A stretch of 64,000 bases of DNA, from positions 1-64,000 of the forward strand of contig JANRLY010000040.1 in the NCBI GenBank assembly GCA_033762075.1. The letters run 5' to 3'. Source of the DNA: VFKI01 sp033762075 (GTDB lineage Bacteria > Pseudomonadota > Gammaproteobacteria > DSM-16500). Positions 15,351-22,146 of the stretch are shown here, piece after piece. Position numbers and translations under genes: made by a program. Each line of letters begins with the position of its first letter. Position 1 is the first letter of the stretch. The notes under the pieces were generated by a model, which was given only the letters and a program-made list of their open reading frames with translations, searched no databases and was not told the origin of the DNA.

Positions 15351-15554
15351 TTATGCGTCGTTCTTTGAAATTCTGCAGTAATTAATTTGTTGATCAATCC
15401 AATTATTAATTTCAGATTCAATCCACCCAACTGAGCGTTTGCCTAATAAAATTGGAGATGGAAATAGTCTTTGGGATACTTTCAGATAAATCGTGGATCG
15501 TGATAAGCCGGTTATCTCAGAGACTTTTGGAAGTCGTAATATTTTTTGGGGCAT
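15351..15554 (-). CDS. AlpA-family HTH regulator, 67 aa
   Basis: Small winged-helix regulator of the AlpA/excisionase class. Seen: LRLPKVSEITGLSRSTIYLK (about 6-25) followed by FPSPILLGKRSVGWIESEIN (about 31-50), the classic AlpA pattern. Known: AlpA activates an adjacent integrase in cryptic elements and acts as an excision factor in related ones. Start ATG 15554. It is first in a tight pair with the RepA-like gene and lies on the integrase strand about 560 bases downstream of the integrase. Confidence 0.92.
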   Translation of the reverse strand: MPQKILRLPKVSEITGLSRSTIYLKVSQRLFPSPILLGKRSVGWIESEINNWIDQQINYCRISKNDA

Positions 15555-15646
15555 GTTTGAACCTCTATGTGTCTAATTGGAATAACACCAATTTACACAT
15601 AAAAGATTCAGTAGTAACTGGAACAAAGGTCGGGGGCTTTGTTCCG

Positions 15647-16102
15647 TTAATTTAGTTGTTTTTTGGCTTTTCTAATCGCAGACATAACTTCATTTTTGTG
15701 ACGGTAATAAATTTTCGATACAGTATCAGTTGTTTTGTGATACATGTTTGCTGCTTCATAAATGGCATCTTTAACTTTCATTCTTCTATTCTTTATCCCT
15801 AAAATTACTGCAAAAGTAATAATTCTATTTTGGCCATTGTCAGCTTTTCTTTTTGAGCCTTTCTTAAAATTGAATGCTTCGTCAGGGCTTTTGCCGCTGC
15901 CGATTTTGAGTAGAAATTCGATCAGGCATGTTTTCAACTCTTTTGGAAACTTTTGATTTTTTAGTAGTATGCCGGCGCATGTGCTTGCAAACTCTTTAAT
16001 TGAAATTTTTCCTGCATTTCCATTCATCACATCGTATGCAGTTGGGTGAAGTATATTTTCAACGACAACTTCCATTAACTTATCTGAGATAATTCCTTTC
16101 AT
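15647..16102 (-). CDS. Hypothetical island protein, 151 aa
   Basis: Not recognised. Seen: a helical protein; the second half (GKSPDEAFNFKKGSKRKADN, then a KDAIYEAANMYHKTTDTVSK helix pair) resembles a small DNA-binding helix-turn-helix with a basic end (SAIRKAKKQLN). No membrane segment. Start ATG 16102. It lies 12 bases after the integrase stop and before AlpA, all on one strand, a position often held by accessory control genes in P4-like elements. Confidence 0.7.
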   Translation of the reverse strand: MKGIISDKLMEVVVENILHPTAYDVMNGNAGKISIKEFASTCAGILLKNQKFPKELKTCLIEFLLKIGSGKSPDEAFNFKKGSKRKADNGQNRIITFAVILGIKNRRMKVKDAIYEAANMYHKTTDTVSKIYYRHKNEVMSAIRKAKKQLN

Positions 16103-16114
16103 TCTTAATTTCCA

Positions 16115-17329
16115 TTAACCAGTTTTTAGTTGAATGATTTTTCCAGTATCAGATGCTAATCCATCCAAATAATCCGCCCACCACTGCATCATCTTCCTGC
16201 GTTCAGGTAGATATTCAGCGTAGTTATATGCTGCGCGAATATTGTTGCGTTCAGCATGGGCTAGCTGTCGTTCAATTGCATCGCGGTTCCAGCCATGCTC
16301 ATTGAGCAGCGTAGAGGCCATTGAGCGAAAGCCATGGCCTGTCATCTTGTCGCTCTCATAGTCCATGCGTCTTAATGCAGCAAGAATGGTGTTTTCTGAC
16401 ATGGGCTTTTTGGAGCTAGTTCTACTGGGGAATACATATTTTCCGTCGCCTGTGTAAGCGTGTAGTTCTTGCAGTACGGCAATTGCTTGCGTTGATAGCG
16501 GAACGAGGTGCTGTTCACGCATCTTCATCTTTTCTGCAGGGATTCGCCATTCTGCGTTTGCAAAATCAAACTCATCCCATTCTGCATGGCGCAGTTCACC
16601 TGGCCGCACGAAAAAGAGTGGGGCAAGCTGTAGTGCGCACTTCGTGACGAAATGGCCTTCATAGTTTTCAATTGTTCGCAGTAGCTTTCCAACTTCTGCT
16701 GGGTCAGTAATGCTAGCGTGATGCTTCTTTTTGGCTGGTGCTAGCGCGCCTTTTAAAGCAGCTGAAGGGTCACGTTCGGCGCGTCCTGTTCTGACTGCGT
16801 AGCGGAATACTTGGCTGCATATTTGTAGTGTTCTGTGCGCTGTTTCAATTGCGCCACGTTTTTCTATTCGAGTTAACGCGGATAAAATTTCTGGTGCGGT
16901 TACTTCCGATATAGGACGTCTACCTATCCATGGAAAGATATTCTTTTCGAGCCTGATTAGAATACGCTCGCCATGTGACTTGCCCCATTTAGGGGTGAAT
17001 TTGGCATGCCATTCGCGGGAAACTGCCTCGAAGCTATTTTCCGCTGCAGCTTTGGCAGAGCGTTTGATAGAGTTTTTCAGCACGCCTGGGTCTATGTTGT
17101 TGGTGAGCTGCTTTCTGGCTTCCTCACGCGCATCTCTTGCGTCTGCTAGGCTGACAGTTGGGAAGGCCCCTAAGGATAACTTCTTCTCTATCCCTGCGAA
17201 TCGATATTTGAGCTTCCAAAGTTTCGAGCCGTTGGGATTTACTAGCAAATATAACCCACGCTCATCCGCCATTTTGTAGGGCTTTTCCTTGGGTTTTGCT
17301 GCCTTCACTTGTACCACTGTTAGCGCCAT
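16115..17329 (-). CDS. Tyrosine integrase, DUF4102 type, 404 aa
   Basis: Site-specific recombinase for the genomic island. Seen: N-terminal arm-binding DUF4102 domain (ALTVVQVKAAKPKEKPYKMA, then GLYLLVNPNGSKLW), a central core-binding domain, and a C-terminal catalytic domain with Arg in RPGELRHAEW, HGFRSMASTLL (HxxR), a further His in QLAHAERN and a candidate nucleophile Tyr in AYNYAEYLPERR. All expected catalytic residues are visible, so it should be active. Length 404 is normal. Start ATG 17329 with GAGG upstream. It lies at the right edge, 160 bases from the ssrA-like att fragment, with arm-type repeats between. Confidence 0.95.
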   Translation of the reverse strand: MALTVVQVKAAKPKEKPYKMADERGLYLLVNPNGSKLWKLKYRFAGIEKKLSLGAFPTVSLADARDAREEARKQLTNNIDPGVLKNSIKRSAKAAAENSFEAVSREWHAKFTPKWGKSHGERILIRLEKNIFPWIGRRPISEVTAPEILSALTRIEKRGAIETAHRTLQICSQVFRYAVRTGRAERDPSAALKGALAPAKKKHHASITDPAEVGKLLRTIENYEGHFVTKCALQLAPLFFVRPGELRHAEWDEFDFANAEWRIPAEKMKMREQHLVPLSTQAIAVLQELHAYTGDGKYVFPSRTSSKKPMSENTILAALRRMDYESDKMTGHGFRSMASTLLNEHGWNRDAIERQLAHAERNNIRAAYNYAEYLPERRKMMQWWADYLDGLASDTGKIIQLKTG

Positions 17330-17357
17330 GGGGGCCTCATTATTTATTTGGTGCTAT

Positions 17358-17401
17358 GGGCCCCTATATAAGCCCCACTTGGGGGCTGGCTGTTGGGGGC
17401 T
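17358..17401. promoter_or_regulatory. Arm-type repeats upstream of the island integrase
   Basis: TTGGGGGCT occurs at 17379-17387 and 17393-17401 (14-base period), with inverted partners AGCCCC (17371-17376) and GGGCCCC (17358-17364). Similar paired G-run motifs recur in scars 1 and 2. Inferred integrase arm-binding sites that overlap the integrase promoter. Confidence 0.5.
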
Positions 17402-17434
17402 TTCCTTGGATTTTGTGGGAAGAAGCATAAACAA

Positions 17435-17460
17435 AAAACCCCTTATTTTAAAGGGGTTTT
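17435..17460. terminator. Bidirectional terminator-like hairpin
   Basis: AAAACCCCTT and AAGGGGTTTT form a 10-base stem with a 6-base loop; A and T runs lie on both sides. It sits between the integrase and the att fragment. Confidence 0.75.
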
Positions 17461-17491
17461 GGATGTTTTTGGATGTCTTTGGAAGTGAATT

Positions 17492-17525
17492 TGGTGGAGG
17501 CGGCGGGAATTGAACCCGCGTTCCA
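17492..17525 (-). other. ssrA (tmRNA)-like 3' end fragment, island attachment site
   Basis: Read on the minus strand it gives GCGGGTTCAATTCCCGC (a T-arm) followed by CGCCTCCACCA, which matches gammaproteobacterial tmRNA 3' ends including the CCA. Only about 34 bases match; the tmRNA body is absent to the right, where a transporter gene starts at 17679. Inferred att site, not a functional RNA. A tRNA gene as original target cannot be fully excluded. Confidence 0.6.
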
Positions 17526-17678
17526 ATCAGGGAATCATACTGATTTATTTAGCTTTTTTCCAGCGGCCTTTTTTAAAGGGCGAATCAAGGGCGAATTTCA
17601 AGTAATTAATGTATTTTTTATGCTTTAACACATTGATTACGCTATACTTCCATTAACTTAGTTTATTGAGATAATGGT

Positions 17679-18272
17679 ATGAGTAACTGTGGCTGCCACC
17701 AAACCGCTACAACAGATAATGAAAGAAAAATTTTGCAAATAGCATTAATTCTGAATGCAACTATGTTTGTGGTAGGGCTAATTGCAGGGATATTAGCTCA
17801 TTCAACAGGTCTTATTGCTGATTCATTAGATATGCTTGCTGATGCATCTGCTTACACCATAGGATTATATGCAATTGGTCGTAGTTTACGGCTTAAAAGT
17901 ATTGCTGCTACACTTAGTGGCAGTTTGTTATTAGTACTTGGTGTGGGAGTGTTGGTCGAGGTAATCAGGAGAACGTGGTTAGGTAGTGTGCCTGAAAGCA
18001 CTACTATGATTATAGTGGCTTCTATTTCTTTGCTGGTAAATTCAAATGTACTCCGTTTATTAAGTCAATTTCGTAAGGCTGAGGCTCATTTACGCGCTAC
18101 TTGGATATTCACTCGAGCAGATGTTATTGTTAATTTGGGCGTAATTATTTCCGGTATATTGGTTGCTCTAACACATTCTCGTTTTCCTGATTTATTGGTG
18201 GGATTTGCAATTGGCTTGTATGTTATCAAGGAAGCGTTTGGAATTCTTAAAGACGCTCGTTTGTCAAGCTAA
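17679..18272 (+). CDS. Cation diffusion facilitator-like transporter, membrane domain only, 197 aa
   Basis: Predicted inner-membrane metal/proton antiporter of the CDF superfamily. Seen: a Cys/His start (MSNCGCHQ), then about five or six hydrophobic segments, with the CDF site motif DSLDMLADASAY (DxxxD in span 2) and RADVIVNLGVIISG (span 5). The cytoplasmic C-terminal domain of full CDF proteins (near 300 aa) is missing, but such short forms exist. Its last 4 bases overlap the end of the convergent prophage integrase, so the prophage probably entered at or next to its 3' end. It is otherwise isolated from the metal genes beyond 46.9 kb. Confidence 0.85.
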   Translation: MSNCGCHQTATTDNERKILQIALILNATMFVVGLIAGILAHSTGLIADSLDMLADASAYTIGLYAIGRSLRLKSIAATLSGSLLLVLGVGVLVEVIRRTWLGSVPESTTMIIVASISLLVNSNVLRLLSQFRKAEAHLRATWIFTRADVIVNLGVIISGILVALTHSRFPDLLVGFAIGLYVIKEAFGILKDARLSS

Positions 18273-19477
18273 CCAGCTACTAATGCAGTAGATGGTAATA
18301 TAGTAGCCCAATTGTTGACTGTTTTATATCCAGCCTTACTTGATGGGTCTGGTATCCACTTCCCATAGGTTTTTATGACCATCTCTGTGTCGCGATGTCC
18401 CATTTGCTTGGCTAACCAGAGCATATTTTCACCGGATGAAAGCATCATGGATGCATAAGTGTGGCGGGTTTGATAAGGATTACGGTAGCGTACACCGGCT
18501 TTTTTTAGAATGTATTTCCAACAAGTTTTTCTAATTTGGGCGTGAGTTTCCCACGGCTTTTTTGTGCGTGGATTATGAAAGATGCGCTTATCTTCCAAGA
18601 AAGTATAAAATTTTTGTGCTTGTAATGCATCTAAGGCTGGTGGTAGCAACATTACATTACGCTCTCCAGCTTCAGTTTTTGTGCACTTCTCTTGTTTTTC
18701 TACCACAGCGCGATTAACGCGTACTAAACCATTAACCCAATCAATGTCACGCCATTCCAATGCGATTAATTCGGAGGGACGCAATCCAGTGAAAAAAGCA
18801 AATTTAAAAAGATGGCTTGCTTGACCTTCAGCATGATTTAAAATAGCACTGATTTCATTAATATCAAAAGGATCTGGCGTATAGTCACTCTTGATTGTTT
18901 TTTTATTAAGTACTTTTGCTAATTTGACTCGATCTAGAGGATTTCGTTGCAAGATATCATCATTAATTGCTTCGTCTAATACCGCACGCAACGGCGTCAA
19001 AATATTACGTACTGTTTTAGCAGTGAGATTTAAATTGCTGATCCACTTGCGGATAAAAGCCGGTGTTAATTCAGTAAGAGGTACTTTACCAAATACCTCA
19101 AATAAATGTGCTTGGCAAATTTTTTTATAACCCACTACAGTGCTTGGTTGTAAGGTGCGCTCGGCTTGTTCTATAAAATTATGTAGTAATTCACCTACTG
19201 TTATATTGCTAGCAACATGCCCAAACATCCGTCCTTTTTTAGAATCAGGAAAATAATTAGCATAAGAGAAATTGCCGCGCTCAATCGCATTTAAAATTTC
19301 GCTGCGTAACCGTTCCGCATATTTAATATTGGAGGGTGTTGCTTCAATGCTAAGAGTTTCACGGCATTCAACACCCTTATAGCTAAAATGGATGCGAATC
19401 GTGCTACCTTTGTCCCATCTGCGAATCTCTATACCAAATGGAGTTTTTGTAGCATTTGTTTTCCGCTCTCCACCCAT
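18269..19477 (-). CDS. Prophage tyrosine integrase, DUF3596 type, 402 aa
   Basis: Recombinase for prophage integration and excision. Seen: N-terminal arm-type domain (FGIEIRRWDKGSTIRIHFSY), core-binding domain near 100-190, and catalytic domain with Arg in TGLRPSELIALEW, the box with HTYASMMLSSG (Y-QTRHTY context giving R and H), GHRDTEMVIKTYGKW supplying the last His and the nucleophile Tyr. Length is typical. The start overlaps the excisionase-like gene by 49 bases. It is convergent with the short CDF gene, overlapping its stop by 4 bases; the phage att site should lie there. Confidence 0.95.
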   Translation of the reverse strand: MGGERKTNATKTPFGIEIRRWDKGSTIRIHFSYKGVECRETLSIEATPSNIKYAERLRSEILNAIERGNFSYANYFPDSKKGRMFGHVASNITVGELLHNFIEQAERTLQPSTVVGYKKICQAHLFEVFGKVPLTELTPAFIRKWISNLNLTAKTVRNILTPLRAVLDEAINDDILQRNPLDRVKLAKVLNKKTIKSDYTPDPFDINEISAILNHAEGQASHLFKFAFFTGLRPSELIALEWRDIDWVNGLVRVNRAVVEKQEKCTKTEAGERNVMLLPPALDALQAQKFYTFLEDKRIFHNPRTKKPWETHAQIRKTCWKYILKKAGVRYRNPYQTRHTYASMMLSSGENMLWLAKQMGHRDTEMVIKTYGKWIPDPSSKAGYKTVNNWATILPSTALVAG

Positions 19478-19632
19478 TTTTCTACCTCAATTAAATTGAC
19501 CCATAAGTTCCCATCAGGGCCTACCTTGCATTGGAGCCCGTCCAGCCAAATTCCTCGTTTTCGTTTAGCATGGACAGCGTCAGAGGTATCTCCTGAAATT
19601 TCGCAATATTTCCTAAGTTTTATCCATTTCAT
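19429..19632 (-). CDS. Excisionase-like protein, 67 aa
   Basis: Small basic DNA-binding protein likely steering integrase towards excision. Seen: KWIKLRKYCEISGDTSDAVH, a winged-helix start typical of phage excisionases, then RGIWLDGLQCKVGPDGNLWV and IEVEKWVES, the order found in lambda-like Xis proteins. Start ATG 19632 overlaps the stop of the exonuclease gene by 4 bases, and its end overlaps integrase by 49 bases: one operon exo-xis-int. Confidence 0.8.
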   Translation of the reverse strand: MKWIKLRKYCEISGDTSDAVHAKRKRGIWLDGLQCKVGPDGNLWVNLIEVEKWVESGKQMLQKLHLV

Positions 19633-20513
19633 GGCGATACATGCTCCGGCGGTGACATTGATAGCTCTGGTTGCGATGAATTGCCAGTCAATTCTGATGG
19701 CGGTACATCGGACTTCTGATCAATTTTTGCGCTTCCCTTAAGGTTAGGCGCGATGGCATCTACAAAGTTAATGCGCTTATAAATTTCACGGCAGCGGATA
19801 ACGTCACCCATGCAGTAAGTCGCTACTTTTTCCACTTCACCACGCTGCACAAAATCCCAAACTTTAGACCCATCAATAACCTCGCCATTCGGCAAATCTG
19901 CATCTTTGGTAGGGATGCCAAGCACTTTGCATAAGCGGTCTAAGCTAATTCGTTCTTTGACACCAGCCCACAGAACCATCGTGTCTTGCGCTAGCTCGCT
20001 CCACGGTTTGCTATCCTGATATAAGTTTATGAGAGGTTTTACATTTAAAATCACTGCGCGATGAAAAAGAAAACGTAAATCAAATTGCACATTGTGACCG
20101 ACCCAGCTTGGATTACGTTTATTGAGTTGCTCATAGGCTGCGTTGAAAAACGTTTGTAATAGTACCGCTTCACTTTCATATTGATGACGAAAGCACACCG
20201 ACGGTTCGCTATCTTCTATGGCCCAGCCAATACAAATAATTTCGCCTTGCTCACCGTGCAGTGCTGTTTTACGCCAAGCATCTTCCAGCGCCGATTCACG
20301 TTTTACTAAATCATCCTGATATTTTTGCTGTGCTGCCTCACGCAATTGTGGAAAGGTATTTTCTTGCCAATCACGGATTGTCTCTGCTTTTTTAATATTG
20401 CGCGGACACTTTGGATCTTCATACGGCGGGACATCAGAAAGCTGTGCTGCAATTTCTTTTCTTAACTCTAAACGTTGCCCTGGTATGGTTTCAATATCGA
20501 TAAAAACTTTCAT
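19629..20513 (-). CDS. Phage 3'-5' exonuclease, RNase H-like DEDD fold, 294 aa
   Basis: Predicted DNA exonuclease of the PolB/DnaQ-like DEDD class, probably for phage replication or recombination. Seen: motif I KVFIDIETIPGQ at residues 2-13 (D and E), motif II WVGHNVQFDLRFL, and motif III YCMGDVIRCREIY (D, with Tyr preceding). A polar insertion of about 90 residues separates motif I from the core. The C-terminal tail is Ser/Pro-rich. Start ATG 20513 with AAGGAG upstream. It follows the SSB-like gene by 16 bases, a pairing common in phage early operons. Confidence 0.87.
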   Translation of the reverse strand: MKVFIDIETIPGQRLELRKEIAAQLSDVPPYEDPKCPRNIKKAETIRDWQENTFPQLREAAQQKYQDDLVKRESALEDAWRKTALHGEQGEIICIGWAIEDSEPSVCFRHQYESEAVLLQTFFNAAYEQLNKRNPSWVGHNVQFDLRFLFHRAVILNVKPLINLYQDSKPWSELAQDTMVLWAGVKERISLDRLCKVLGIPTKDADLPNGEVIDGSKVWDFVQRGEVEKVATYCMGDVIRCREIYKRINFVDAIAPNLKGSAKIDQKSDVPPSELTGNSSQPELSMSPPEHVSP

Positions 20514-20529
20514 AAACTACTCCTTGTAA

Positions 20530-21177
20530 TCAGAAAGGTATGTCTTGGCTCAAATCATCCATGTCTTGTGGTTGTGCTGCTGGTGCAACAAACGGTGGTT
20601 GATATTGCATTGACTGACTTGCAGGCTGCGCCGGTTGAGTATTGGCTATACCACTTAAATTTATTTTCTTACGAATACCCTCTGGCACAGTCATATAAGT
20701 GGCATCGGAATATTCATCTAAATCAAAATAAATTTGTGGGTTTACTGCTGGTGGACATGGAACACCTGCGGGCAACCGGCAAATGCTAATTACATCTGAC
20801 CATTTCTTTTGTGTGTTTTGATTGACTGAATGTTTGGTGGTGATATAGCAGGGAGCGCCCAGGATGGTTGATAGTTTGAAGCCCTTTAATTCATCGGCGC
20901 TAAATCCTTTGCCGCGCCACGCTTCCAGTAAGCCGCGTAAATTAGACTTTTCACTGAGGCTGGTGGTGTACGTTTGCATGTGGATGAAGGGTCTGCCATC
21001 TGCCATTAGTTTGTCGGTGAACTCCCAGCCGATTAAGACTTTGGGAGAGTGATTGCCGTAGGTTTTATTCAGTTGTTCACCCAGATCAATCAGTGCGTAG
21101 CACCGTGCTACATGCAGTCCTTCGGGTGCTAATACAAAACTACCGCCATTATCCTTTGCTGTTAAGCTCATTGCCAT
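20530..21177 (-). CDS. Phage single-stranded DNA-binding protein-like, 215 aa
   Basis: Seen: an N-terminal beta-rich region (about 1-150) compatible with an OB fold (GSFVLAPEGLHVARCYALID, then KVLIGWEF), a Gln/Pro/Ala-rich linker, and an acidic tip DMDDLSQDIPF that closely matches the partner-binding tail of bacterial SSB (usually ending DDDIPF). Known: that tail recruits repair and replication proteins. Start ATG 21177; ATG 21171 is possible. It is followed by the exonuclease and overlapped at its 5' end by a 44-aa ORF. Confidence 0.78.
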   Translation of the reverse strand: MAMSLTAKDNGGSFVLAPEGLHVARCYALIDLGEQLNKTYGNHSPKVLIGWEFTDKLMADGRPFIHMQTYTTSLSEKSNLRGLLEAWRGKGFSADELKGFKLSTILGAPCYITTKHSVNQNTQKKWSDVISICRLPAGVPCPPAVNPQIYFDLDEYSDATYMTVPEGIRKKINLSGIANTQPAQPASQSMQYQPPFVAPAAQPQDMDDLSQDIPF

Positions 21178-21283
21178 TCTCCTGTAAAGTGGTTAAAAAT
21201 TTAACTATCCTCCAAAACCAGTCGCGTTTTATCTCGAACTGGGCCAGCCTTTCTTTCGGTGTTATTTGATCGACCATAAACAT
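21149..21283 (-). CDS. Small early phage protein, 44 aa
   Basis: Seen: ATG 21283 preceded by AAGGAGAAAGGC (strong ribosome site), encoding MFMVDQITPKERLAQFEIK, then RDWFWRIVKFLTTLQENG and a short end, stopping at 21149-21151. It overlaps the SSB-like start by 29 bases in another frame, so translation may be coupled. A second ATG at 21277 is possible. It is the first gene of the leftward early operon. Function unknown; a helix with W and basic residues is apparent. Confidence 0.55.
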   Translation of the reverse strand: MFMVDQITPKERLAQFEIKRDWFWRIVKFLTTLQENGNELNSKG

Positions 21284-21302
21284 GCCTTTCTCCTTCCTTT
21301 GC

Positions 21303-21360
21303 TGTCCTACGATGTCCTAACTGTACCTAATTATTTGTCCACAAATGTGGACAAATAATT
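21303..21360. promoter_or_regulatory. Early control region: perfect 32-bp palindrome and short direct repeats
   Basis: 21329-21360 is a perfect inverted repeat with 15-base arms (AATTATTTGTCCACA and complement) around a 2-base centre. To its left TGTCCTA occurs at 21303 and 21313, and TGTACCTAA at 21322, about one helical turn apart. It lies between the leftward int-xis-exo-ssb operon and the rightward regulator, where lambda has its early operators. Confidence 0.7.
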
Positions 21361-21426
21361 GGTTAGCATGAATGCCAGTGACTTATGAATTGGATAACTG
21401 ATGGCATTGCAGGGAAGAGAAATGAC

Positions 21427-21657
21427 ATGCATCACGAGCAGGTACTATTGACTGCCATCAGGTTTTTTGGATCACAAAGCAAGATGGCTAATGCTCTTAA
21501 TTTGAAACGCAGCATTGTAAATAACTGGTTAAACCGCGACAGGCGCATTCCATTTGAATACGCCATTGCGATAGAAACCCTAACCAATGGTGCAGTGAAT
21601 CGTTATGAGATTGCACCTTATGCTAGATGGCTAGAGAACCTGAAGGCACATAGATGA
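21427..21657 (+). CDS. YdaS/Cro-like HTH regulator, 76 aa
   Basis: Small DNA-binding protein. Seen: AIRFFGSQSKMANALNLKRS followed by VNNWLNRDRRIPFEYAIAIE, the helix-turn-helix plus IP-x-xxA pattern of YdaS/Cro-like phage repressors. Start: ATG 21427 with GGAAGAGA 7 bases upstream rather than the upstream ATG 21385. It sits immediately right of the 32-bp palindrome and is the only clear HTH regulator in the prophage, so it probably controls early transcription. Confidence 0.82.
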   Translation: MHHEQVLLTAIRFFGSQSKMANALNLKRSIVNNWLNRDRRIPFEYAIAIETLTNGAVNRYEIAPYARWLENLKAHR

Positions 21658-21687
21658 AATGGACAGCGAATAGCCTGGAGATTTTTC

Positions 21688-22143
21688 ATGCAAAAATGGT
21701 CTAGTGACGGCACTCGCCTTGAAAGAACTGGTTGGCGTGATGACACGATCAGTTTGCGTCATCGTCTTTGGGGATTTGATTGCCCGTGTACTGACATCGA
21801 TTTTTTATTGATTGAATATCACATCGCTGAACCGGTGGCGTTAGTTGAATATAAACATTTTCAGGCTGGATTTCCAAATCTGCAACAAACGGGTTATCGC
21901 GCATTAAAACGATTAGCAGAAAAAGCAGAATTGCCGCTACTACTTACTTTTTATTGGCCTGAAATCTGGGCATTCCGCGTATTCCCATTGAATGATGCCG
22001 CAAAAAGACATTTTCAAAAAAAAGATGATTTATCTGAATACGACTATGTATCGCGCTTGCACCAAATGCGGCGAATCGTATTAACGCAAGAGATGGCTAA
22101 AAGCCTTAACACCATTAAACCACCAAAAGATTCTGAGGAATAA
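21688..22143 (+). CDS. Phage protein with PD-(D/E)xK-like motif, 151 aa
   Basis: Not assigned to a named family. Seen: HRLWGFDCPCTDIDFLLIEY (about 25-44) followed by VALVEYKHFQAGFPN (about 50-64). The D-x-D then E-x-K pattern with beta-strand spacing is what a PD-(D/E)xK nuclease core looks like. The C-terminal third (KKDDLSEYDYVSRLHQMRR) is helical. Start ATG 21688 with GGAG about 10 bases upstream. It lies between the Cro-like regulator and replication genes with 3 bases to the next gene. Likely a nuclease for phage DNA processing or host takeover. Confidence 0.72.
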   Translation: MQKWSSDGTRLERTGWRDDTISLRHRLWGFDCPCTDIDFLLIEYHIAEPVALVEYKHFQAGFPNLQQTGYRALKRLAEKAELPLLLTFYWPEIWAFRVFPLNDAAKRHFQKKDDLSEYDYVSRLHQMRRIVLTQEMAKSLNTIKPPKDSEE

Positions 22144-22146
22144 CGT

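Larger units (their letters stand above)
1604..17525. mobile_element. Composite genomic island integrated at an ssrA-like 3' end
   Basis: Seen: near-identical 17-base repeats at 1604-1620 and 17509-17525 bracket 15.9 kb containing a DUF4102 tyrosine integrase at the right edge, an AlpA regulator, a RepA-like ATPase, a DUF5681 protein, two defence-type loci and unrelated cargo. A third, weaker copy of the att core at 8420-8436 divides it into a left part without an integrase and a right part with one. Known: many DUF4102 integrases use tmRNA or tRNA 3' ends. Inferred: two elements integrated in turn at one site, and the left one has lost its integrase. Boundaries are by eye. Confidence 0.6.

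Noticed and set aside
17492..17860. Full tmRNA gene
   Set aside because: Only the last about 34 bases match; the tag-peptide region and 5' end are missing and a transporter gene starts at 17679.
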